Origin: Pelagibius sp.
GTDB taxonomy: Bacteria; Pseudomonadota; Alphaproteobacteria; Kiloniellales; Kiloniellaceae
Assembly: GCA_028280305.1 (NCBI GenBank)
Contig: JANQMC010000034.1
Location: 1 to 64,000, forward strand
Length of the DNA stretch: 64,000 nt
Direction of reading: 5' to 3'
The notes below the pieces were generated by a model, which was given only the letters and a program-made list of their open reading frames with translations, did no database searches and had not been told where the DNA came from. Below are positions 8,128 to 14,748 of this stretch, piece by piece. Each line of letters opens with the position of its first letter. Within the stretch, counting starts at the first letter, position 1. Both the position numbers and the translations under genes were made by a program.

Positions 8128-9329
8128 ACAACGCTCTCCTCGGCCAGCGTTTCGATCTCGGTCTCGGAAAGGCCGAGCTCGGAAAGGATTTCGGCGGTAT
8201 GCGCGCCAAGCTGCGGCGGTGGCTGGTGGACAGACGGGGCCGCGCCGTTCACCTTGAAGCCGGTCCGCACCACCCGGACAGCCCGCCCCACCCCCGGCAC
8301 ATCATCGAAGACCGCAACCATGCCGCGGTCGCGGACCTGCGGCTCGGTCAACGCTTCGGGGACCGTCAGGACGCGCCCTGCCGGGACGCCCTGATCGTTC
8401 AGCGCTTGCTGCCAATCGGCGGCGCTTCGGGAATTCAGCGCTTCTTCCAGGATGACTTTCAGTTCCCCGCGGCGGGTGAGGCGTTCCTGTCTTGTCGCAA
8501 AGCGCGGGTCCGCGGCGAGTTCGCCGCGGCCAACCACCCGGCAGACAGCCTCGAACTGCTCCTGCTTGTTGGCGGCAATGTTCAGCAGGCCGTCACCAGT
8601 GCGGAAGGTGCCGGAGGGGCTGGCGGTCATGTTCTCGTTGCCCATGGCTGCGGGGGGGCGGCCAGCGATGAGGAAGTTGGAGACCACCCAGCCCATGGTG
8701 GCCAGGGTCGCCTCCAGCATAGAGACATCAATGAAGCAGGCCTCCCGCTTGGCCCCTCCGCGACGCGCCAGGGTGGCTGCGATGGCGAAGGCGGCGGTCA
8801 TCCCGCCGATGGTGTCGGCGACGGGATAGCCGACGCGGTAGGGGGCGGTTTCCGCATCGCCGGTGATCGACATCACGCCGGACATGCCCTGGATGATCTG
8901 GTCATAGGCCGGCAGGTCGCTCAGCGGGCCCTCCTGGCCGAAACCGGAGATGGCGCAATAGACGAGATCCGGCCGGTCCTGTTTCAGCGTGTCGAAACCG
9001 AGACCGAGGCGATCCATGACACCGGGCCGGAAGTTCTCCACCACCACCTCGGCGCTTGCCACCAGACGGCGGAACAGCGCTTTACCCTTTTTGTTTTTTA
9101 GGTTGAGGGTGAGAGAACGCTTGCCGGCATTCTGCGCCAGAAAAGAGACGCCCATGAGCCCGGCGTTGAGATCGGCATCGGCCCCCAGCTGACGGGCGAG
9201 ATCGCCGCTGCCGGGCACCTCCACCTTGATCACCTCCGCCCCCATATGGGCCAGCTGATGACAACAGAACGGTCCGGCCAGGACATTGGTCAGGTCCAGT
9301 ACCCGGATTCCTTTGAGGCAAGTCTGCAT
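8124..9329 (-). CDS. CaiB/BaiF family (class III) CoA-transferase
   Basis: This 401-residue enzyme moves CoA between carboxylates. Typical features are the N-terminal GIRVLDLTNVLAGPFC, the motif KVEVPGSGD, and an Asp-containing YDQIIQGMSG region around residue 143 to 152, where class III enzymes carry the catalytic aspartate slightly downstream. It is the first gene of a two-gene operon with the citryl-CoA-lyase-like protein and is divergent from an IclR regulator. The context suggests catabolism of an organic acid, perhaps a citrate, citramalate or itaconate relative; this is inferred. Confidence 0.87.
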   Translation of the reverse strand: MQTCLKGIRVLDLTNVLAGPFCCHQLAHMGAEVIKVEVPGSGDLARQLGADADLNAGLMGVSFLAQNAGKRSLTLNLKNKKGKALFRRLVASAEVVVENFRPGVMDRLGLGFDTLKQDRPDLVYCAISGFGQEGPLSDLPAYDQIIQGMSGVMSITGDAETAPYRVGYPVADTIGGMTAAFAIAATLARRGGAKREACFIDVSMLEATLATMGWVVSNFLIAGRPPAAMGNENMTASPSGTFRTGDGLLNIAANKQEQFEAVCRVVGRGELAADPRFATRQERLTRRGELKVILEEALNSRSAADWQQALNDQGVPAGRVLTVPEALTEPQVRDRGMVAVFDDVPGVGRAVRVVRTGFKVNGAAPSVHQPPPQLGAHTAEILSELGLSETEIETLAEESVV

Positions 9330-9372
9330 GGGTCGGATTTCCTCGGCCTTTCGCAGGAGATGTTTGCGCTAT

Positions 9373-9447
9373 ATGTTCTCTATGACGCAACGAAAAATCC
9401 ATTTAGTATCAGATTCGTTCTGTCTGTCAGAATTTTGGAGAGAACAT
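9373..9447. promoter_or_regulatory. Inverted repeats in the CoA-transferase/IclR divergent promoter
   Basis: A 9-bp inverted repeat, ATGTTCTCT at 9373-9381 and AGAGAACAT at 9439-9447, brackets the intergenic region; its right arm covers the IclR ribosome site and start. Inside it lies a 15-bp dyad with TTCTG and CAGAA arms at 9418-9432. IclR proteins often bind such dyads to control themselves and a divergent operon. No experimental motif is known to me for this protein. Confidence 0.35.
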
Positions 9448-10120
9448 GGCGGATGACCGGGTCGCGGCGGTCGAGCGGGCCCTGACCATCCTGGAGGCTT
9501 TTGCCGAGGGCGCCGGTGAGTTATCGCTGGCTGAGCTGGCGGCACGGACGGGGTTTTACAAGAGCACCATTCTGCGTCTGATCGCGTCGCTGGAGCGTTT
9601 CGGCTACATCCTGCGCACGCCGGCTGGGCGCTACCGGCTGGGCCCCAGTCTCGCCCGGCTCGGTGTTCTCTACCGCGACGAAAGAAATCTGGAGCCGATC
9701 CTGCGTCCCGCGCTGCGGCGGCTCCGCGACGACAGCGGCGAGACGGCGTCGTTCTATGTCGGCAGCGGATTGACCCGGACCTGCCTCTATCGGGAGAACT
9801 CGGTTCGCGAGCTGCGCCATCACCTGGAGGAAGGCGCCCGCCTGCCGCTGGCGCTGGGCGCCGCCGGCAAGGTGCTGAGGGCCTACGCAGATGAAGCGGA
9901 CGAAACACTGCGCCGGGTGCGGCGCGACGGCTATGCTTTGTCGTTGGGGGAGCGCGACCCCAACATTGCCGCTGTTGCGGTCCCGTTGCTTGATGGCACC
10001 GGGCGGTTGTTGGGGGCGCTGTGTCTTTCCGGGCTGGCGGCGCAGTTCACCCTCGGCCACCAGCGCCGCTGCCGCGATTTGCTGCTGGAGGCGGCAGCGG
10101 CGTTGCAGAACACGGTCTAG
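9446..10120 (+). CDS. IclR family transcriptional regulator
   Basis: This 224-residue regulator has an N-terminal winged helix (VERALTILEAFAE to about residue 60, with ELAARTGFYKSTILRLIASLE as the recognition region) and a C-terminal IclR ligand-binding domain. The ATG at 9446 has GGAGAGAAC directly upstream. It is divergent from the CoA-transferase/citryl-CoA-lyase operon and is the likely regulator of that operon. Its stop codon overlaps that of the convergent acyltransferase gene at CTAG 10117-10120. The C-terminal domain is a little short for the family. Confidence 0.9.
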   Translation: MADDRVAAVERALTILEAFAEGAGELSLAELAARTGFYKSTILRLIASLERFGYILRTPAGRYRLGPSLARLGVLYRDERNLEPILRPALRRLRDDSGETASFYVGSGLTRTCLYRENSVRELRHHLEEGARLPLALGAAGKVLRAYADEADETLRRVRRDGYALSLGERDPNIAAVAVPLLDGTGRLLGALCLSGLAAQFTLGHQRRCRDLLLEAAAALQNTV

Positions 10121-13100
10121 GCCGCCGCGGGCTCATCCAGCAGTTTCTGGGCGGCGGCATAGTCAAGCTTGCCGCTGCCGAGAAGCGGGATGGAGTCAAC
10201 CTGGCGAATTTCCCGGGGCAGCATGATCTCGCTGAAGCCGTTGCTGCGGGCTTGGGCGACCAGGGCCTCCAGGGAACAGTCCGCGTCCTCGGTCAGCAGG
10301 ATGACCTGCTCGCCTTTGCGCGGGTGCGGGGTGGCCAGGGCGACCATGACGACGCCGGGCCAGAGCTCGCCGGCCAGGGCTTCGATAGCGGCCAGGGACA
10401 CCATCTCGCCGCCGACCTTGGCAAAGCGCTTGGCGCGCCCGCGGATGGAGAGGAAGCCGTTTTCGTCGATCACCACGATGTCGCCGGTGTCGTGCCAGCC
10501 TTCCGCCGGCGGCTCCAGTACGCCGGGGTTCTCGGCGCGTAGATAGCCCATCATCACATTCGGGCCGCGCACATGCAGGCGGCCGCCCTCCTCAATGCCC
10601 GGTACCGGGTCGATGCGCAGGGTCATCCCCGGCAGCAGGCGTCCGACACTGCCGGCGCGGTTCTTCATCGGCGTATTGACCGCCAGAACCGGGGCGGTTT
10701 CGGTGACGCCGTAGCCCTCCAGCACCCGCACGCCGAATTTCTCGGCCCAGGTGCTGCGGGTTTCCGGGCGTAGCCGTTCGGCGCCGGCAAAGACCATGCG
10801 CAGACTGTAGAAGTCATAGGCATGGGCCATGCGGGCATAGCCGCTGAGGAAGGTGTCGGTGCCGAACATGATGGTGGCGTTGGTGTCGTAGGCGACCTCC
10901 GGCACGATGCGGTAATGCAGCGGCGAGGGATAGAGGAAGGTTTTCACGCCGGAGAGCAGCGGCAGCAGCGTGCCTGCCGTCAGGCCGAAGGAATGGAACA
11001 TCGGCAAGGCGTTCAGCACCGTGTCCTCGTGGCTGAAGTCGACCATGGCGGAAACCTGGTAGCGGTTGGCCTGTATGTTCACGTGGCTCAGCACGACACC
11101 CTTGGGCAGGCCCTCGGATCCGGAGGTGAACAGCACCACCGCCTCGTCCTTTGGGTCGACCTTGTGCAGACCCTGCAGGCGCAGGGCGGCGCGCGGGAAG
11201 CGTGCCTTTACCATGGCCGACAGCTTGGCGAAGAGGCCGATCTTGGGACGCAGGTCCTCCAGATAGATGATCTTCGCTTCTTTGCCGATCTCCTCGATCA
11301 GCGGTTCCAGCTTGCCCAGCCCGACGAAGCGTCGGGAGGTGATGACGGTCTTGATCTCCGCTGCCGTCAGGGCTGCGCGGATGGCGGCGGCGCCGGCGGT
11401 GAAATTCAGCATCGCCGGGGTCTTGCCGCAGGCATGGCAGGCGAAGAAGCTGACCACTGCGGCGTTGGCGTTGGGCAACAGCAGGCCGAGGCGTTTCTCG
11501 CCGCTGGCGGCCGCCTTGAACTTTGCACCGAGAGCGAAGGCGCCGGTGAGAATCCGGCTGTAGCCGATGGGGTTGCGCTCGATGTCTTCCAGCACCGGGC
11601 GTTTGCCGTGCAGGCTGCGGGCATCGATGAGGCCCTGGATCAGCGTTCTTTCCCGCGGGCTGGTTTCGAACACCATCTCCGTCATGATGTCGTGCAGGCG
11701 GGCGCCGGCATGGGCGCGCCCGGCCCGGCCGCGCAGGTGTTCCGGCACCTCGATGGATCGCGCCGGCAGCACCGTCAGCGTAATCTTCGGCAGGAGCTGG
11801 CGGCGCAGTTTGCCTTTCAGACGGGAGAACAGCGTGTGCTGCGCGCCCTCGATACGCAGCGGGATGATCGGCGCTTCGGCGCGGGCGGCGATCATCGCCG
11901 GTCCGTCGTAGATCTTCATCAGCGCGCCGGTCACCGTCAGGCGGCCCTCGGGAAAGATCACCAGGCGGCGTTTCTCCTCCTTCACCAGCTTCACCATGGT
12001 GCGCACGCTCAAGGGACTGGTGGGGTCGACCGGAATCAGGTCGAAGAAGAGGAAGGCTGGGCGGATCCACCATTTCTTGGCGACGAAGGCGTTGATGGCG
12101 AAGGCCGGCCTGCCGGGCAGCAGGCAGCCCAGCAGAACCGCATCCAGGTAGGAACTGTGATTGGCCACCACCACGGCGGGGCTGCGTCCGTCGCCGTAAT
12201 TATCCGGATTGATCACGCGGGCGGCGAAGAAGCGGCGCAGCAGGGTGGCGCCGATCGCTTTGATCACCTCGTCGGGGATCAGCTTCACGACATAGACGGC
12301 AACCAACAGGTTGGCGAGACCTAGCCAGAACATCAGGGTTTCCACCTTGATGCCGAGTGCCAGCAGCAGGGTGGTGAGGCCCAGCAGAGCGACCATCACC
12401 AGGCCGTTCAGGATGTTGTTGCCGGCAATGGCGGAAGAGCGTGTCTGCAGGCGGGAGCGGGCCTGCAGCAGCGTATAGAGCGGGACCGTGAAGATACCGC
12501 CGAAGGCAGCCAGGCCGATCATGTCCAGGGTGATGCGCAGCCCGGGCCAGGAGGAGAAGAAGGCGGCCATGCCGGTTTCCGTGGTGGTGGCGACCAGGTC
12601 GCTGTAGGCCGTCACCGCAAAGGAGAGATCGATCAGGCAGAGCGCCATGCCGAGGGCGCCGAGCGGCACATGGCGCGCCGAGACCTGGTCCTTCAGCAAG
12701 GCGGTTACCGCCGCCGTGCCGGCGGCGATGCCGAGGACGAAGCTGCCGATCAGGGCATTGGCGACATTGGCTGAGACGTTGAGGTCGCGCTTGGCGACGT
12801 CGGGAAAGATCGAAATGACGATCAGGCCGACGGCCCAGAACCAGGAGATGCCGACGGCGGAGCGCAGCAGCGTCATCCGCTGGCTCACGACGCCAAGGGC
12901 GTTCAGGGCGTTTTTCAGGGGCGCGAAGGTATAGGGGGCGGCATCTACCGCCGCCGGCGCAGCGGGCACCAGGCGGGCGATCAGATAGCCGGCGACCGAG
13001 AGCGCCAGCAGGCTGCCGATCACCACGTCGATCATCCCGTGGGCCGCCAGAAAGCCGCCGAAAAGCGTGCCGGCGAGGATCGCGACAAAGGTTGAGGTCT

Positions 13101-13542
13101 CGATGAGAGCATTGGCCCGCACCAGATGGTCTTCCGGCAAGTGCTGGGGCAGAATGGCGTACTTCGCCGGGCCGAAGAAGGCGGACTGGGTCGCATAGGC
13201 GAACATCGCCAGCAGGACCAGTGCGGACTGGCCGGTGATCAACGCGGCACCGGCGAGCAGGGCGAGGGGAATCTCGATCATCCGGGTGATGCGGACGATC
13301 TTTGCCTTGTCGCTGGCATCGGCAAGCCGCCCGGCACTGCCGGAAAACAGCAGCAGGGGCACGACATAGGCCCCCGTGCCGATCATCAGCGAAACGCCCG
13401 GCGGTGCCCCGAAGAGCGAGAGGCCCTGAAAGGCGACCAGGAAAGCAAAGGCGCTCTTCAGCACGTTGTCGGTGAAGGCGCCAAAGGCCTGGACGCAGAA
13501 AAGCGGCAGAAACCGGCGGCCGCGTAAAATCGACTGAGACAT
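10117..13542 (-). CDS. Three-domain MFS / PlsC acyltransferase / acyl-ACP synthetase (Aas-LplT type)
   Basis: This 1141-residue protein fuses three functions of lysophospholipid recycling. Residues 1-400 form an MFS transporter related to LplT, which flips lysophospholipids. Residues 440-630 form a PlsC acyltransferase with the HX4D motif NHSSYLD near 458 and FPEGR near 528. Residues 660-1141 form an AMP-dependent acyl-ACP/CoA synthetase with TSGSEGLPKG near 804, GYGVTET near 945 and WHDTGD near 1013. Together they would reacylate 2-lysophosphatidylethanolamine at the inner membrane. The ATG at 13542 has AGGGGA at a good distance; one at 13548 is too close. Three TTGAAC-type palindromes lie 80-145 bp upstream. 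Confidence 0.88.
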   Translation of the reverse strand: MSQSILRGRRFLPLFCVQAFGAFTDNVLKSAFAFLVAFQGLSLFGAPPGVSLMIGTGAYVVPLLLFSGSAGRLADASDKAKIVRITRMIEIPLALLAGAALITGQSALVLLAMFAYATQSAFFGPAKYAILPQHLPEDHLVRANALIETSTFVAILAGTLFGGFLAAHGMIDVVIGSLLALSVAGYLIARLVPAAPAAVDAAPYTFAPLKNALNALGVVSQRMTLLRSAVGISWFWAVGLIVISIFPDVAKRDLNVSANVANALIGSFVLGIAAGTAAVTALLKDQVSARHVPLGALGMALCLIDLSFAVTAYSDLVATTTETGMAAFFSSWPGLRITLDMIGLAAFGGIFTVPLYTLLQARSRLQTRSSAIAGNNILNGLVMVALLGLTTLLLALGIKVETLMFWLGLANLLVAVYVVKLIPDEVIKAIGATLLRRFFAARVINPDNYGDGRSPAVVVANHSSYLDAVLLGCLLPGRPAFAINAFVAKKWWIRPAFLFFDLIPVDPTSPLSVRTMVKLVKEEKRRLVIFPEGRLTVTGALMKIYDGPAMIAARAEAPIIPLRIEGAQHTLFSRLKGKLRRQLLPKITLTVLPARSIEVPEHLRGRAGRAHAGARLHDIMTEMVFETSPRERTLIQGLIDARSLHGKRPVLEDIERNPIGYSRILTGAFALGAKFKAAASGEKRLGLLLPNANAAVVSFFACHACGKTPAMLNFTAGAAAIRAALTAAEIKTVITSRRFVGLGKLEPLIEEIGKEAKIIYLEDLRPKIGLFAKLSAMVKARFPRAALRLQGLHKVDPKDEAVVLFTSGSEGLPKGVVLSHVNIQANRYQVSAMVDFSHEDTVLNALPMFHSFGLTAGTLLPLLSGVKTFLYPSPLHYRIVPEVAYDTNATIMFGTDTFLSGYARMAHAYDFYSLRMVFAGAERLRPETRSTWAEKFGVRVLEGYGVTETAPVLAVNTPMKNRAGSVGRLLPGMTLRIDPVPGIEEGGRLHVRGPNVMMGYLRAENPGVLEPPAEGWHDTGDIVVIDENGFLSIRGRAKRFAKVGGEMVSLAAIEALAGELWPGVVMVALATPHPRKGEQVILLTEDADCSLEALVAQARSNGFSEIMLPREIRQVDSIPLLGSGKLDYAAAQKLLDEPAAA

Positions 13543-13621
13543 GATCATTCCCCTATTTTCCACGGCCCCCTGTTGTCCACAGAGGTGGCCAGCTTGCGGC
13601 TGGCCAAGTCTGGGTCCCTGT

Positions 13622-13687
13622 TTGAACAACGCAGGTTCAAAATTGAACGTTGTTCATTTATCTGTGCATTAATTGAACGTTGTTCAA
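13622..13687. promoter_or_regulatory. Triple TTGAAC/GTTCAA operator array
   Basis: Three dyads share the half-site TTGAAC. The first is TTGAAC-N7-GTTCAA at 13622-13640, the second TTGAAC-gtt-GTTCAT at 13643-13657, and the third a perfect TTGAAC-gtt-GTTCAA at 13673-13687. The centres of the last two are exactly 30 bp apart, about three helical turns, so both would sit on the same DNA face. This is the architecture of a TetR/AcrR-family operator, likely controlling the Aas-like gene that starts at 13542. No TetR gene is present in this window. Confidence 0.6.
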
Positions 13688-13754
13688 TAAGAAAATTCCG
13701 CGACGCTGTGTTCAGGCTTAACGCAGCCGCAGCTACAGGGAGGTTATTTTCTAT

Positions 13755-13766
13755 TTTGTATACAAA
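13755..13766. promoter_or_regulatory. Perfect palindrome TTTGTATACAAA upstream of the ring-degradation operon
   Basis: This 12-bp perfect palindrome lies 67 bp upstream of the -35 element of the operon promoter. TTGTATACAA-type dyads are typical of GntR/FCD regulators, while the operon carries a MarR regulator at its end. A distal regulator or an activator site is possible. Confidence 0.4.
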
Positions 13767-13821
13767 GTAATTTTCAGATCGCGTGAAACCGATCGTGTTT
13801 GCACAAGTGATCCGGGCTTTC

Positions 13822-13849
13822 TTGACAGTGAAATTTTATGTTGCATACT
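13822..13849 (+). promoter_or_regulatory. Sigma-70-like promoter of the nicotinate-type operon
   Basis: A perfect -35 hexamer TTGACA (13822-13827) is followed after 16 bp by CATACT (13844-13849, four of six matches to TATAAT), giving a predicted transcription start near 13856, about 35 nt before the first gene. The -10 area (GTTGCATACTAAAC) is a plausible place for the operon's MarR regulator to bind. Confidence 0.5.
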
Positions 13850-13890
13850 AAACAAAAAACAAAGCGTTCTGGGATCGGGGAGTTCGGCAG

Positions 13891-14748
13891 GTGGGGTGTT
13901 ACCTTCGCCCGCAGCGGCTTGAAGAAGCGGTCGGCGCCTTGGCGGACGGCGGCTACACCGTGCTGGCCGGTGGCACCGATTTTTATCCCGCCCGGGTGGG
14001 CCGTGCCCCGGACGAGGCGGTCCTCGATATCACGGCCCTCGATGATCTGCGCGGCATTGCCGAGCTTGGCGACAGTTACCGCATCGGCGCGCTGACGACT
14101 TGGAGCGAGGTGATCGCCGCATCGCTGCCGCCGATGTTCGACGGGCTGAAACTGGCGGCGCGGGAAGTGGGCGGCGTGCAGATCCAGAACGCCGGCACGC
14201 TCTGCGGCAATCTTTGCAATGCTTCGCCCGCTGCGGATGGCGTGCCGCCCCTGCTGACCCTGGCGGCGGAGGTTGAACTGCAGTCGCAGACCGGCAGCCG
14301 GCGCCTGCCTCTGGCGGATTTTGTTCTCGGCAATCGCCGGACCGCGCGGCGGCCTGATGAACTGGTGACGGCGGTCTACCTTCCGAAGCCGGCGGGCGAC
14401 GTCTGCAGCGACTTCGTGAAGCTCGGCGCCCGGACATACCTGGTGATTTCGATCGTCATGGTGGCGAGCCTGCTGGAGCGGGACGCTGACGGGCGGATCA
14501 CCGCGGCGCGCCTCGCCGTCGGTTCCTGTGCGGCGCAGGCGCAGCGCCTTCCGGCTTTGGAGCAGGCCTTGCTTGGCAAGCCGCTCGACAATGCGCTGCC
14601 CGGTTTGGTGGATGCTGTGCACCTGCAACCCTTGTCGCCCATCGACGATGTGCGCGGCAGCGCCGAATACCGGATGGAGGCGGCGGCGCAGCTCCTGCGG
14701 CGCAGCCTGGAACGCCTTGCCGGAACGTCGCCAGGCGGTGCGCCATGA
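13891..14748 (+). CDS. Molybdenum hydroxylase FAD-binding subunit (nicotinate-hydroxylase-like)
   Basis: This 285-residue protein is the flavin subunit of a xanthine-dehydrogenase-family hydroxylase, passing electrons from the iron-sulfur clusters to an acceptor. The FAD motifs AGGTDFYP (near 31) and NAGTLCGNLCNASPAAD (near 106-122) are intact, and the CO dehydrogenase flavoprotein C-terminal domain follows. The start is GTG 13891, with GGGGAG upstream. Its stop overlaps the next start as ATGA, so the subunits are co-translated. The substrate is inferred from the downstream reductase and enamidase to be nicotinate or a close N-heterocycle. Confidence 0.88.
   Translation: MGCYLRPQRLEEAVGALADGGYTVLAGGTDFYPARVGRAPDEAVLDITALDDLRGIAELGDSYRIGALTTWSEVIAASLPPMFDGLKLAAREVGGVQIQNAGTLCGNLCNASPAADGVPPLLTLAAEVELQSQTGSRRLPLADFVLGNRRTARRPDELVTAVYLPKPAGDVCSDFVKLGARTYLVISIVMVASLLERDADGRITAARLAVGSCAAQAQRLPALEQALLGKPLDNALPGLVDAVHLQPLSPIDDVRGSAEYRMEAAAQLLRRSLERLAGTSPGGAP

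Larger units (their letters stand above)
13543..13890. other. Regulatory intergenic region between the Aas-like gene and the ring-degradation operon
   Basis: This 348-bp divergent region has no convincing ORF. It is markedly AT-rich compared with its surroundings and holds three TTGAAC-type dyads (13622-13687), a perfect TTTGTATACAAA palindrome (13755-13766) and a sigma-70-like promoter for the plus-strand operon (13822-13849). Confidence 0.7.
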
